This document shows, piece after piece, positions 1 to 8,416 of a stretch of 64,000 nt of DNA; position 1 is the first letter of the stretch, and every line of letters begins with the position of its first letter. The stretch lies in NCBI GenBank assembly GCA_020848995.1, contig JADLHA010000022.1, positions 1 to 64,000 on the forward strand. The letters run 5' to 3'. The position numbers and the translations under genes are program-made. The notes beneath the pieces were generated by a model. The model ran no database searches. It worked only from the letters and a program-made list of their open reading frames with translations, and was not told where the DNA came from. The DNA comes from Saprospiraceae bacterium. GTDB lineage: Bacteria > Bacteroidota > Bacteroidia > Chitinophagales > Saprospiraceae.

Positions 1-67
1 CGCCCTGTCCCAGGGCTTCTTTGAGGATTTTAAGCTTCTCCTCACGGCTGAATTTTCGCTTTTCCAT
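1..67 (-). CDS. IS3-family transposase OrfA, N-terminal fragment (runs off left edge)
   Basis: An ATG at 67 on the minus strand opens a frame to the window edge with 22 codons visible, beginning MEKRKFSREEKLKILKEAL. A basic start followed by a (K/R)F(T/S)xEEKLxILKEA pattern is the first helix of the HTH_Tnp_1 domain of IS3/IS911-type OrfA proteins, which bind the element's terminal repeats. The rest of the orfA frame and the expected overlapping orfB with the DDE catalytic domain lie outside the window, so it cannot be said whether the element is intact. Recognition rests on a short stretch, but the match in spacing and composition is good. Confidence 0.6.
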   Translation of the reverse strand, partial: MEKRKFSREEKLKILKEALGQG

Positions 68-126
68 AGACAAAGATTACATTTTTTTATGTGTAACTTC
101 GTCTGATTGTTTAGGGGGCCGAAACA
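1..126 (-). mobile_element. End of an IS3-like insertion sequence, cut by the left window edge
   Basis: The first 67 bases encode the N terminus of an IS3-type OrfA on the minus strand. The sequence just upstream of its start, read on the minus strand, begins TGTTTCGGCCCCC at base 126 and continues through a CCCCTAAACAATC block towards the ATG. An end starting with TG followed by a CCCC(T)AAA block and then the orfA start is the usual layout of the left terminal inverted repeat in IS3-family elements of Bacteroidota (recalled, not checked). The outer boundary at 126 is a guess because the opposite end lies outside the window and no target duplication can be seen. Confidence 0.45.
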
Positions 127-213
127 GGGGGAGTCTGTTGCTTTTACTCCGGGCCGAAAAAAAAGAAAATACGATCCAAAGACGCCTTCAAAATGCCCGC
201 TCCCACTTTTTTT

Positions 214-897
214 CTATTCCTTACCTGAAGGTGTTGCGATGAGGATGAATTGGTATTCCAGCATCTGATCGTCTGAAACCAAAAGCCGGTAGCCGGCGTT
301 GATTAACTCCAGCTCCACATCGGCCTGTGCGAGGCGATTGCTTTGAGAGGGGCCTATGGGTGTAGGCTCCCTTTTAAAATCTACGATCATGATCCTGCCA
401 CCTTCCCGGAACTTTGGGATCAGGTTTCTGAGATATTCTATCCGGCTGTTGAGATAGGGATATGTGTTCGCAATAAAAATTACGTCGACCTCGCCGTCTC
501 CCAGATTAGGATCGTCTTTCTCCGCCAGACGGGCTTCAAATTTTCGCTGGAGATCGGGACGACAGAACTGTTTTTCCTGATCCATAAGGCGAATAAGATC
601 CGGATCGATGTCGATGGCGATGACCCGGTCAGCTTCGTGAATAAATCGAAATGAAAAATATCCGCTCCCGGCGCCGATGTCGGCGACGGTGAGGTATTCC
701 AAGGGTCCAAGCCGGTGTATGACCTCGTATGGCTTTTGCCACACCGTGCGGTCATGGATATCCATGTCGCTTTCGGTTGGTTGATCTTTAAACTCCCGGG
801 CTTCCCGCTGATGTGCCGTTTTTACCTCCTGGGAACCGCGATCCCGGCAGGTAAGCAATGACAAAATCGAAATCAACATAAAACACTGCACCTTCAT
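214..897 (-). CDS. Exported class I SAM-dependent methyltransferase-fold protein
   Basis: A Rossmann-type methyltransferase fold is indicated by motif I VADIGAGSGYF (residues 71-81) and a following acidic strand end (VIAIDIDPD). The N terminus looks exported: a hydrophobic stretch ends in LLTC at Cys17, a lipobox-like site with an atypical Thr before the Cys. The start at 897 is chosen because its ATG overlaps the stop of the upstream carboxypeptidase gene as ATGA; an ATG two codons earlier is possible. It is the last gene of the rimK operon. A methyltransferase outside the cytoplasm would have no obvious SAM supply, so either the signal is not cleaved or exported, or the fold has another use. 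The substrate is unknown. Confidence 0.75.
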   Translation of the reverse strand: MKVQCFMLISILSLLTCRDRGSQEVKTAHQREAREFKDQPTESDMDIHDRTVWQKPYEVIHRLGPLEYLTVADIGAGSGYFSFRFIHEADRVIAIDIDPDLIRLMDQEKQFCRPDLQRKFEARLAEKDDPNLGDGEVDVIFIANTYPYLNSRIEYLRNLIPKFREGGRIMIVDFKREPTPIGPSQSNRLAQADVELELINAGYRLLVSDDQMLEYQFILIATPSGKE

Positions 898-2372
898 TTG
901 CATAGCAATCCTTTCAGGTCCACCAAAAATGAGGAGATCCGCCGCTGGACTGCTGTAGGTTCAGCAACAAAATTGTTTACCATAAGGGAAATTGCATGCG
1001 TAGGCTGGTTACTGCGGACGCAATAACCCGCGAAGGCTCTGACGCGTTCCATGCTGCCGCTTTTCAAGCGAAGGGCACACGTCACGGAGTCCCGGCTTTT
1101 ATCAGACAATGGAAAAAATTCTGGGATCCATTCCCAGAAATTCTGATCCGGTCGCGCCAACGCCAGGTGCTGCAAAAAAGCCGTCATATTGCTTGCTGAT
1201 ATCAGATTTTTAGGAGAAAGCCCACTACCATCCAGCATTTTGAATGCATGATTTTCCATGACTGCCCCTGCAAGGGTTTTTGTCAGCCATTGCAGTGCGG
1301 TATCCCTGTCGGAGGTACCCGTGAAACAGTTCCCCAGCCAGTGCAAAAAAGCTTCGCAGTATAGGTTTGAGCTGCGCTCCAAGGCATAGTGCGCCAATTC
1401 ACCAAGCGCAGGTGAATGGATTTCAGTCAGAGGGTACAAACGAACGTTCGTTTGTTGTCTGTCTGTTTCAATCCCGTCATAGAAGGATATTCCCCTTTTA
1501 ACCAATTCGCCTTTCAGCGATCGCAGAAAATGCTCAGCCGGCCGGTACATCGCTGCCCGCAAAACAATGGAATCATCGGTACAACATTTCCAAATGCCAT
1601 AAATGCGCTTGTGGCGATCGAAGGAGGTTCCGATCACGTAGAGGTTTGGTTTGACGACGGCACTCCTTGTCCCCTTTGCAAAGGAAGTAAAATCGCCGAT
1701 TGCTTCCGGAGGCCGCGTCCACCGCAACGCACAAAAGGCACCGGGTCGATCCGCTGCCGAAAGTCCGACGGTCACCTCATTTTCAGACCAGTTGAAAGCG
1801 CGGCAGCCTCCTCCGTAATAATTGCCCAGGTCGTAATACAACCATTCCGGGTTCTCCGGCAGGTTGAACCAATGCGTTTCGTCCACTTCCAAACTGCCTG
1901 CCAAGCGTTGGATGCCAAGCCCGAGCAAAGCACCGCTGATTTGGGATGCAATGCTGTCAATGCCCAAGGCACCCGGCATGTAAGGCGATCCCAAAGAAGG
2001 GTCGCCACGCCCTGCAATAACCAATTTGCCAACAAAACCCGAATCCCCTTTGAAATAGCCTTCCAGTTGAACAGGAGTCGTATAGGATTCCATCTCAGAC
2101 TGGCTAAAAAACAACATACCGCAGGTGATCAATTTCAGCGTAGACGCAGGTACCATGGCGAGATCCGCATTGTACTGCACGACGACGCGGTCGCTTTGCA
2201 GATCAATTACGTTAAGTGCGACATGGGCGTGGCGAAGGATGCTGTCTTCTGCAAAAGACATCAACAATTGATCCAGGCCATCGCGCACCGGCTGGCCAGA
2301 GGCATGCTGCGTCCAGCACAGCAGAATCAGGCTGAGCCAGCCATAGCGAAGCCGGTCAATGCACACTGACAT
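894..2372 (-). CDS. dacB: D-alanyl-D-alanine carboxypeptidase/endopeptidase, PBP4 (DacB, peptidase S13) type
   Basis: Members of this family trim or cleave D-Ala cross-links in peptidoglycan in the periplasm. The catalytic motifs are visible: SxxK as S77-T-L-K80, an SxN motif as SSN near residue 332, and the KTG-type triad as KSG near residue 437. A signal peptide covers about residues 1-26 and ends in HASGQ. The length of 492 aa fits the family, whose inserted domain separates SxxK from SxN. The ATG at 2372 overlaps the upstream deacylase gene by 17 bases and gives a clean signal peptide; a longer frame exists but would precede it with charged residues. The 3' end overlaps the methyltransferase start. 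A perfect 20-bp palindrome lies inside the gene at 1436-1455. Confidence 0.88.
   Translation of the reverse strand: MSVCIDRLRYGWLSLILLCWTQHASGQPVRDGLDQLLMSFAEDSILRHAHVALNVIDLQSDRVVVQYNADLAMVPASTLKLITCGMLFFSQSEMESYTTPVQLEGYFKGDSGFVGKLVIAGRGDPSLGSPYMPGALGIDSIASQISGALLGLGIQRLAGSLEVDETHWFNLPENPEWLYYDLGNYYGGGCRAFNWSENEVTVGLSAADRPGAFCALRWTRPPEAIGDFTSFAKGTRSAVVKPNLYVIGTSFDRHKRIYGIWKCCTDDSIVLRAAMYRPAEHFLRSLKGELVKRGISFYDGIETDRQQTNVRLYPLTEIHSPALGELAHYALERSSNLYCEAFLHWLGNCFTGTSDRDTALQWLTKTLAGAVMENHAFKMLDGSGLSPKNLISASNMTAFLQHLALARPDQNFWEWIPEFFPLSDKSRDSVTCALRLKSGSMERVRAFAGYCVRSNQPTHAISLMVNNFVAEPTAVQRRISSFLVDLKGLLCK
1436..1455. repeat. Perfect 20-bp palindrome inside dacB
   Basis: The half-site ACAAACGAAC is followed directly by its exact reverse complement, giving a 20-base palindrome with no spacer. 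It lies within the coding sequence and encodes a QTNVRL stretch. Such symmetry resembles dimeric repressor operators of the TetR type, but no regulator gene sits nearby, so this may be chance. Confidence 0.6.
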
Positions 2373-3336
2373 ATTGCTCTTCCTCAAATGCCAGATGAAA
2401 CATTCCGTCGCCAACATTTACGATGGGTGCATTGTTGTGGCTAAGCAGGTAGGCATCCCGGGATGCATGCATACGCAGCTCGCGCTGGGCAAAAGGATCT
2501 GAAATGACGGCAAGCAACTCGCCTTTAACTACCCAGTTCCCCGCTTCGCGGCGGTAGATTACGATGCCGCCTTCGTGAGCTCGTTCCCATATGGTCTTTT
2601 TAAAAATGCGCTTGACCAACGGTGTACCGGGAAGTGCATCGATCATTTTATATTCTGACAGGATGCTTCGAATGAGCTGCAAACCATTTGCAACGATGTA
2701 AGGGTCCAGGTGATTGGCTTCTCCGCCTTCGTAGATCAGGATTGGCTTTCCCTGGTCTCTGGCGACTTTCCGGAGGGATTTCGGCACCAGCGATTTCTCT
2801 ACAACCAGTGGAAAGTTGATGCGCAACGCCAGCTCTTTTGCATGAGGATCCTTTCCGGAGTACCGCAGCTGGGGATGGTTCCAATGCCGGTCTCCTCCAC
2901 TGTGAAAGTCGATGCCGAAATCGACCATTGGCAGGATCTTGCGCGTGATGATTTTTGCAATGCGACTGGCGAGACTCCCGGAAATCGAACCTGGAAAACT
3001 GCGGTTGACGTCCTTGCCATTGGGTACATCCCGCGAAAAATTGATGAATCCAAAAATATTGAGCAGGGGAATGGCAATGACCGTGCCGGCCTTCAGGTGG
3101 TTGAAGACCCGTTGTGCGACTGCCGCGCGCACGATTTCCACCCCGTTGATTTCGTCGCCGTGCATGCCTCCAAGAAACAATATGACCGGCCCTGGTTGCT
3201 TACTTCGGAACACAAAGGTGAATATGGAGATGCTGTTTCCCGAAGGAAGCCTCCCGGCGCGAATGCGCACCATCCCGGAGCTTCCGGGTGGGAATTCCTG
3301 CCCCTGCAGGATGATCTGACGAATGGCCTCGCTCAT
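2356..3336 (-). CDS. Succinylglutamate desuccinylase/aspartoacylase (M14) family zinc hydrolase
   Basis: This is a zinc carboxypeptidase-like deacylase of the AstE/AspA group. Zinc ligands are visible as H59 and E62 in GGMHGDE and H145 in DFHSGG; the family signature DxNRxFPG appears as D109-V-N-R-S-F-P-G. The C terminus (about residues 240-326) resembles the barrel-like extension of aspartoacylases. The ATG at 3336 overlaps the rimK stop as ATGA, so the two proteins are translationally coupled. RimK-like ligases and M14 deacylases are commonly neighbours in bacteria, suggesting one adds and the other removes an amino-acid or acyl group. The natural substrate is not known. No signal peptide is seen, so a cytoplasmic site is likely. 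Confidence 0.87.
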   Translation of the reverse strand: MSEAIRQIILQGQEFPPGSSGMVRIRAGRLPSGNSISIFTFVFRSKQPGPVILFLGGMHGDEINGVEIVRAAVAQRVFNHLKAGTVIAIPLLNIFGFINFSRDVPNGKDVNRSFPGSISGSLASRIAKIITRKILPMVDFGIDFHSGGDRHWNHPQLRYSGKDPHAKELALRINFPLVVEKSLVPKSLRKVARDQGKPILIYEGGEANHLDPYIVANGLQLIRSILSEYKMIDALPGTPLVKRIFKKTIWERAHEGGIVIYRREAGNWVVKGELLAVISDPFAQRELRMHASRDAYLLSHNNAPIVNVGDGMFHLAFEEEQYVSVH

Positions 3337-4250
3337 GTTGTTTTTACCGATTGACCCTTGCCAATGGTAGCCTCTTCACATTTAGCCCGCTCGATGTATT
3401 CGATGATTTTACCCGCAATGTCGGCGCCGGTGGCAGCTTCTATGCCTTCAAGCCCGGGTGATGCGTTGACCTCCAGTACGAGAGGCCCCCTTGAGGATCG
3501 CAGGATGTCAACGCCAGCCACCGGAAGACCCAAAAGCTCCGCCGAACGGACGGCAAGGTAGCGCTCTTCCTCGCTGAGTTCGATAGAACGCGCACTTGCA
3601 CCCCGGTGGATGTTTGAACGGAATTCCCCCGGCAGGGCCTGGCGCAACATGGCCCCTGCGATCTTGCCATCTACAACAAAGGCTCTGATGTCCGAACCCC
3701 TTGCATCCTGGATGAATTCCTGGATGAGGACATCGGCTCCCACGCGGTGAAATCCCTCGACCAGACTCAGGCCCTGGCTTCTCGTTTGGGCGAGGATCAC
3801 CCCCAACCCCTGGGTGCTCGCAAGCAACTTGACGACGGCCTTGTCGCGCGTGATCTGGTCGTAAACCATTCCAGCGCAGGTGTCGCCTGCTGAAATGCCC
3901 GTCTTGGGTACGTCGATGCCATGCCGGGACAAGATCTGCATACAATGCAATTTATTGCGAGCCTGCATCAGCGATTCTGAACAGACGGTCGTAAAAACAC
4001 CCATCAATTCCAATTGGCGGATCACGGCAGCCCCATATTCCGTTGCAGAAGCTCCAATCCTTGGAATAACGGCATCGACCCCACTCAGCGGTTCATAACC
4101 GAGAAACAATGCCGGACGGTTGCGCTCTATGACCAAACTGCACATCAGATGATCAATAACCTGGACCTGATGCCCCCTGGATTCGGCGGCGCGCTGCAAA
4201 CTTTGGGTACTGTACAAGGTCGCATTGCGCGACAGGATCAATATTTTCAT
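3333..4250 (-). CDS. rimK: RimK-family ATP-grasp alpha-L-glutamate ligase
   Basis: The protein is 305 aa, the normal size for RimK. It starts MKILILSRNATLYST, the Rossmann-like N domain, and carries ATP-grasp features: LIQEFIQDARGSDIRAFVV and the metal-binding LEVNASPGLEGIE near the C terminus. E. coli RimK adds glutamates to the C terminus of ribosomal protein S6; paralogues act on other peptides or small molecules, so the acceptor here is open. The start at 4250 is chosen because the first strand begins right there; a frame extending to 4409 adds unrelated sequence. It is the first gene of a four-gene overlapping operon with a deacylase, PBP4 and a methyltransferase-fold protein. Confidence 0.9.
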   Translation of the reverse strand: MKILILSRNATLYSTQSLQRAAESRGHQVQVIDHLMCSLVIERNRPALFLGYEPLSGVDAVIPRIGASATEYGAAVIRQLELMGVFTTVCSESLMQARNKLHCMQILSRHGIDVPKTGISAGDTCAGMVYDQITRDKAVVKLLASTQGLGVILAQTRSQGLSLVEGFHRVGADVLIQEFIQDARGSDIRAFVVDGKIAGAMLRQALPGEFRSNIHRGASARSIELSEEERYLAVRSAELLGLPVAGVDILRSSRGPLVLEVNASPGLEGIEAATGADIAGKIIEYIERAKCEEATIGKGQSVKTT

Positions 4251-4465
4251 ACCGGGTCGATTTCCTTCCGGATGCCAAGGTAATTTATTTATCAGATCCC
4301 CGACAGACTTCAGGCTTTCCCATTGAGGAGGTGGCTTCGGCTGAAAGGAACTAACTCCTCCAATACTGGCTAATCTAAGCCATGTAGACACCACATGATC
4401 TTTCACCATCCCCTCTGAATGAACCTCCGAATATTTCGTAATCTTGTCCGCAGCTACACCGCCAC

Positions 4466-5740
4466 ATGGAAAAGAACAAAAAGGCCGAACTGGGTTGGGT
4501 ATTTTTCGACTGGGCCAATTCTGCCTATTCCCTGGTCATTTCAACCGCAATATTTCCCGTGTTTTTCCTCGAAAATTCGGATGAAGTCATTCAATTCGGG
4601 CCACTTTCACTATCAAACGCTTCGGCCTACGCGTTTTCGGTAACGATAGCCTACATCGTCGTCTGTTTTACTTCGCCCATACTTTCCGGAATCGCCGATT
4701 ACAGCGGACGCCGGAAGCTCTATATGCGCGCATTCACGACCTTGGGTAGCCTGTCGTGCATGGCACTCTATTGCTTCGACGGCCCTGCACGACAGTACGA
4801 CGCATTACTGGCGTTCATGCTTGCAACGGCAAGCCATGCAGCCTCTCTGGTGTTTTACGACGCTTATTTGTCGCAGATCGTCCCGGTCGATCGGGCCGAC
4901 AAACTCAGCGCCAGAGGGTATGCCTTCGGTTACGCAGGCAGCGTTTTGCTCATGTGCCTCAATGTGCTGATGATCCAGTATCCGGATTGGTTTGGAGTGT
5001 CCGACAGCACGACAGCCGCACGCATGGCTTTCCTCAGTGTCGGGCTATGGTGGATAGCATTCTCCCAGTTGACCTTTGCCTGGCTGCCTTCTGACAATCG
5101 CACACCCTGGCAATCGGACTGGATCCGCAGGGGTTACCGGGAGCTGCTCAAAGCTGCCGGACACGTTAGAAAACAGAACTTCATGCGCACCTACCTCGCC
5201 GCTTTCTTTTTTTACAGCGCCGGGGTTCAAACAGTCGTTTACCTCGCCAGTTCGTTTGCCAAGCAGGAACTCAAATTTGCAACCGCCGAACTGATCCTGG
5301 TCATCCTTCTACTCCAGATGGTTGCCATTGCTGGTGCCCTCTTCTTTGCGCACCTGTCGAAAAAGACAAACAATTTGTGGGCGCTTAAAGCGATGATCCT
5401 CATTTGGGCATTGATCTGCCTGTTTGCCTACTTCGTGCACGAGCAATTGGAGTTTTACTTTTTGGCCGGCATGGTGGGTCTTGTGCTTGGTGGCATACAG
5501 GCCATATCCCGCTCGAGCTATGCTAAAATGATCCCGAAGGATCATCCCGACATCACGTGCTTTTTCAGCTTTTACGATGTGGTCTATTACCTGTCTATTG
5601 TCTTTGGAACGTTTGCATTTGGCTTTATCAACCAACTCACCCAGTCGATGCGTCTGAGTGTACTGGTGCTCATGGTCTTTTTTGCCCTTTCCTGGCTGAT
5701 CCTTCGCAAAGTTCCCCTAAATGCCCTGCGCGAAGCATGA
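4466..5740 (+). CDS. MFS transporter, UMF1/Atg22-like family
   Basis: A 424-aa polytopic membrane protein with about twelve hydrophobic segments. The N terminus (KAELGWVFFDWANSAYS) is the hallmark of the UMF1 family, the bacterial relatives of yeast vacuolar effluxer Atg22, which exports amino acids from the vacuole. Bacterial substrates are not established. The ATG at 4466 precedes a short cytoplasmic tail before the first membrane segment. It is divergent from rimK with about 215 bases between the two starts, and about 190 bases separate it from the next small gene. Confidence 0.85.
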   Translation: MEKNKKAELGWVFFDWANSAYSLVISTAIFPVFFLENSDEVIQFGPLSLSNASAYAFSVTIAYIVVCFTSPILSGIADYSGRRKLYMRAFTTLGSLSCMALYCFDGPARQYDALLAFMLATASHAASLVFYDAYLSQIVPVDRADKLSARGYAFGYAGSVLLMCLNVLMIQYPDWFGVSDSTTAARMAFLSVGLWWIAFSQLTFAWLPSDNRTPWQSDWIRRGYRELLKAAGHVRKQNFMRTYLAAFFFYSAGVQTVVYLASSFAKQELKFATAELILVILLLQMVAIAGALFFAHLSKKTNNLWALKAMILIWALICLFAYFVHEQLEFYFLAGMVGLVLGGIQAISRSSYAKMIPKDHPDITCFFSFYDVVYYLSIVFGTFAFGFINQLTQSMRLSVLVLMVFFALSWLILRKVPLNALREA

Positions 5741-5905
5741 CTCCGGATGATTTCCCTTCTTCCGCAGACTGGTGAGCCGTAAAATGACTTCTTCGACCGA
5801 TCCGTTCCATGTAGGCTGAGCCCCACACCGTGGGTCATTGAACATGGGCACGGGGTTCAAAAACGCCGGCCAAAAATGGGCCCCGCACCGATCCGCAAAT
5901 AATGC

Positions 5906-5913
5906 TACATTTG
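5906..5913 (+). promoter_or_regulatory. TAnnTTTG promoter box (TACATTTG)
   Basis: An exact match to the Bacteroidota -7 consensus lies 17 bases before the ATG of the small membrane protein at 5931. A canonical -33 TTTG at the right spacing is not seen. Confidence 0.45.
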
Positions 5914-5930
5914 TGGAAAATCTCCATTGG

Positions 5931-6092
5931 ATGACCGAACTGCACGAATCCCGCTCAGGAAAAAGCGATTGGCTGTTTTTTGTGATTGCGCTTGGCTTTA
6001 CCACCTTTTTGCTGAACTGTTACCCCGCGTGGTTCTGGGTGGGTCTGCCTTTTACGCTGACCTATCTGGCCAAAGCGCTCAAGGCGCTCTAA
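5931..6092 (+). CDS. Small hydrophobic membrane protein, unknown function
   Basis: A 53-aa frame starting MTELHESRSGKSDWLFF with two hydrophobic stretches (about residues 13-26 and 29-43) separated by a Pro-containing turn, ending in a basic tail (KALKAL). It is not recognised as a named family. The start is placed at 5931 because a TACATTTG promoter box lies 17 bases upstream and because a longer frame adds no hydrophobic or conserved-looking sequence. It sits 32 bases before the first glycosyltransferase, in the same direction, and may be co-transcribed with it. Confidence 0.5.
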   Translation: MTELHESRSGKSDWLFFVIALGFTTFLLNCYPAWFWVGLPFTLTYLAKALKAL

Positions 6093-6124
6093 ACTGACGA
6101 TTTATTCCCAGTCGATCCCGGAGG

Positions 6125-6817
6125 ATGACCGTAGATGTCGTCATTCCCGCTCTGAACGAACAGGCCTCAGTTGGCTTGGTTCTGCAAGCACTTCCCCACC
6201 CAATCATCCGCACGGTTTACGTTTGCGACAACGGGAGCACAGACCGCACAGCTGAAATGGCTGCATCTCATGGCGCCAGGGTGGTGAGTGAAATGCGTCG
6301 CGGCTACGGGTCTGCCTGCCTGAAGGCACTGGACGCCATTGCCCGCAGCAAAAGCCCACCCGATGTCGTCGCATTTCTGGATGCCGATTTTTCGGATGAC
6401 CCGGCAGAACTGGTCACTCTACTCGATCACCTGGAACAAAATCAACTGGACCTGGTCATCGGATCCCGCGTCTTGGGAAATGCCGATCCCGGATCGCTCA
6501 CCCCGGTTCAGCGCTTTGGAAATGCCCTTTCCACCCTATTGATCCGATGGCTTTTTAATTACCGCTTCACTGACCTCGGACCCTTTCGAGTCATACGCTA
6601 CGACCGTTTGCTGCAATTAAATATGTCAGATCCCGACTTTGGGTGGACCGTGGAGATGCAGGTCAAGGCGGCGAAACACCAATTGCGTGTCGGAGAGCTG
6701 CCCGTGCGCTACCGCAAAAGGCTTGGAACCTCCAAAGTCTCAGGGACTTTACGGGGCGCTTTGGGCGCGGGTTTAAAGATTCTTTATACGATCTTCAAAT
6801 CTTATGTTAAGGGTTAA
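6125..6817 (+). CDS. Glycosyltransferase family 2, DPM1-like
   Basis: A 230-aa GT-A fold glycosyltransferase. It opens directly with the first strand VDVVIPALNE, has the NGSTDRT nucleotide-binding region near residue 37 and the metal-binding D86-A-D88 in FLDADFSDDP. Size and motifs fit the dolichyl/undecaprenyl-phosphate sugar transferase group (DPM1-like), which loads a sugar from a nucleotide donor onto a polyprenyl phosphate at the inner membrane. No C-terminal membrane helices are present, so it is probably peripheral. The downstream polytopic glycosyltransferase could use the lipid-linked sugar product; this link is inferred from gene order. Confidence 0.85.
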   Translation: MTVDVVIPALNEQASVGLVLQALPHPIIRTVYVCDNGSTDRTAEMAASHGARVVSEMRRGYGSACLKALDAIARSKSPPDVVAFLDADFSDDPAELVTLLDHLEQNQLDLVIGSRVLGNADPGSLTPVQRFGNALSTLLIRWLFNYRFTDLGPFRVIRYDRLLQLNMSDPDFGWTVEMQVKAAKHQLRVGELPVRYRKRLGTSKVSGTLRGALGAGLKILYTIFKSYVKG

Positions 6818-6869
6818 AATTGTGTTAAAAAAAGCAAGACCTAAAGTGGCCCAGCTCAATCACTAAGGC

Positions 6870-6877
6870 TATTTTTG
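6870..6877 (+). promoter_or_regulatory. TAnnTTTG promoter box (TATTTTTG)
   Basis: An exact -7 box ends 8 bases before the ATG at 6886. Initiation a few bases downstream of the box would give a nearly leaderless mRNA for the processive glycosyltransferase gene. Confidence 0.45.
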
Positions 6878-6885
6878 TTTCCCGT

Positions 6886-8364
6886 ATGCAAACGTTTCAG
6901 TTCGTTCTCATTGCCATCTACACGGGAAGCCTTATTTACATTACCGCATTCGCCATAATTCAACTCCGGCTTTTGCAGGCTTACCGTAAGTACAAGACTC
7001 AGAAAGCAGTATTTCCGGCCTTGGGAGAAGGTGACCACTACCCGGTGGTAACCATCCAGTTGCCGATCTTCAACGAAGTCTACGTAGTGGACCGGCTGAT
7101 TGACAACATCTGCCGGATGGATTATCCGCGCGAAAAACTCGAGATTCAGGTACTGGACGATTCAACGGATGAGACGGTGGAATGCGCCGCCCGCAAGGTT
7201 GCCCATTACCGCGAACAGGGTATAGACATCGTTCACCTTCACCGGACGGACCGGAAGGGTTACAAAGCCGGGGCTCTGCGCGAAGGTACCGCTGTATGTC
7301 GTGGAGAGTTCATCGCCATATTTGATGCTGACTTCTTACCCAATCCCGATTTCTTAAAAAAAGCACTTCCCCATTTCTCAAGTCCTCAAACCGGAGTGGT
7401 GCAAACGCGTTGGGAGCACATCAACGAAGATTACTCTTTATTGACCAAACTGCAGGCTTTCCAACTCAACGTTCATTTCACCGTGGAGCAGGCTGGGCGG
7501 TTTGCCTCCGGCCATTTCCTGCAATTCAACGGGACCGCAGGCATTTGGCGAAAAACCTGCATAGAAGATGCAGGAGGTTGGCAATCCGATACGCTGACTG
7601 AAGACCTGGACCTCAGCTACCGCGCACAACTCCGGGGATGGAAAATTCATTACGTCGAGGATATTGTTTGTCCGGCTGAGCTGCCCGCCGAAATTCACGG
7701 TCTAAAATCCCAACAATTCCGCTGGATGAAGGGAGGAGCGGAAAATTCCCGCAAACTGCTCCCAATCATCCTTCGCGCGAAATTGCCGCTGGATACTAAA
7801 TTTCATGCCGTAATGCATCTGCTTGGCAGCAGCATCTTCTTGGTCATCTTTGGCGTAGCCCTGTTGAGCGTGCCCGTGCTTTGGGCTATGGAAGACCTCC
7901 AGCTCAAAGCTACCTTTCTCGGGTTCTGCCTGCTGGGAACCCTCGCCGTCATGTCGGTGTTTTATGAGGCAAATAACATGATGTGCTGGAAACGCAAACA
8001 CGTCCCTTACCGGTTTTTGCGCTTCTTCCTGCTCTTTCCGCTGTTTATGGCCCTTTCGATGGGTTTCAGCTTGCACAACAGCGCAGCGGTCATAGACGGT
8101 TATCTCGGACGAAAGTCCACTTTTGTCAGGACACCCAAGTTCAACCTGACAGGTCTGCGACAGGAATTTCTTTCAAACGCCTACCGGATCCGCAACATCA
8201 GCACCAGAAATTTGCTCGAACTAATGGTTTGCCTCTATTTCGCCGTTGCCATTGCCTTTGGCATTTATGTCGAATACTATTCCTTTTTGCTGTTCCATAT
8301 CCTGCTCATGACTGGCTTCGGACTCAACCTCTTTTACTCCGTTCGCCATCTGAGCATCAAATGA
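6886..8364 (+). CDS. Processive-type glycosyltransferase family 2 (cellulose synthase-like, CslA-like)
   Basis: A 492-aa membrane glycosyltransferase with one N-terminal membrane helix (about residues 7-28), a cytoplasmic GT2 domain and several C-terminal helices (about residues 310-490). All signatures of the cellulose/mannan synthase group are present: LDDSTDET near residue 90, DxD as D147-A-D149, TED at 238-240 and QQFRW at 276-280. The N-terminal sequence and length resemble plant CslA glucomannan synthases and bacterial homologues. No PilZ domain, BcsB or other cellulose synthase subunit is nearby, so a glycan or glycolipid product other than cellulose is more likely. It lies between a DPM1-like gene and a polytopic mannosyltransferase-like gene on the same strand. 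Confidence 0.87.
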   Translation: MQTFQFVLIAIYTGSLIYITAFAIIQLRLLQAYRKYKTQKAVFPALGEGDHYPVVTIQLPIFNEVYVVDRLIDNICRMDYPREKLEIQVLDDSTDETVECAARKVAHYREQGIDIVHLHRTDRKGYKAGALREGTAVCRGEFIAIFDADFLPNPDFLKKALPHFSSPQTGVVQTRWEHINEDYSLLTKLQAFQLNVHFTVEQAGRFASGHFLQFNGTAGIWRKTCIEDAGGWQSDTLTEDLDLSYRAQLRGWKIHYVEDIVCPAELPAEIHGLKSQQFRWMKGGAENSRKLLPIILRAKLPLDTKFHAVMHLLGSSIFLVIFGVALLSVPVLWAMEDLQLKATFLGFCLLGTLAVMSVFYEANNMMCWKRKHVPYRFLRFFLLFPLFMALSMGFSLHNSAAVIDGYLGRKSTFVRTPKFNLTGLRQEFLSNAYRIRNISTRNLLELMVCLYFAVAIAFGIYVEYYSFLLFHILLMTGFGLNLFYSVRHLSIK

Positions 8365-8416
8365 TTGGGCGCACCTCCGGCGGATCCTTGCGAAAGGTGC
8401 CCTATCCGCTATTCTG

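Noticed and set aside
1416-2369. Long open frame (317 codons) on the plus strand across dacB
   Set aside because: It lies antisense to dacB, which carries all three catalytic motifs, and the translated sequence has no domain or signal peptide. It reflects the codon bias of the true gene.
2710-3354. Plus-strand frame of 214 codons across the M14 deacylase
   Set aside because: Antisense to a gene with clear zinc motifs; no recognisable protein features.
5717-5845. Minus-strand frame of about 42 codons between the UMF1 gene and the small membrane protein
   Set aside because: It overlaps the 3' end of the transporter gene, has no promoter box and no conserved-looking sequence.
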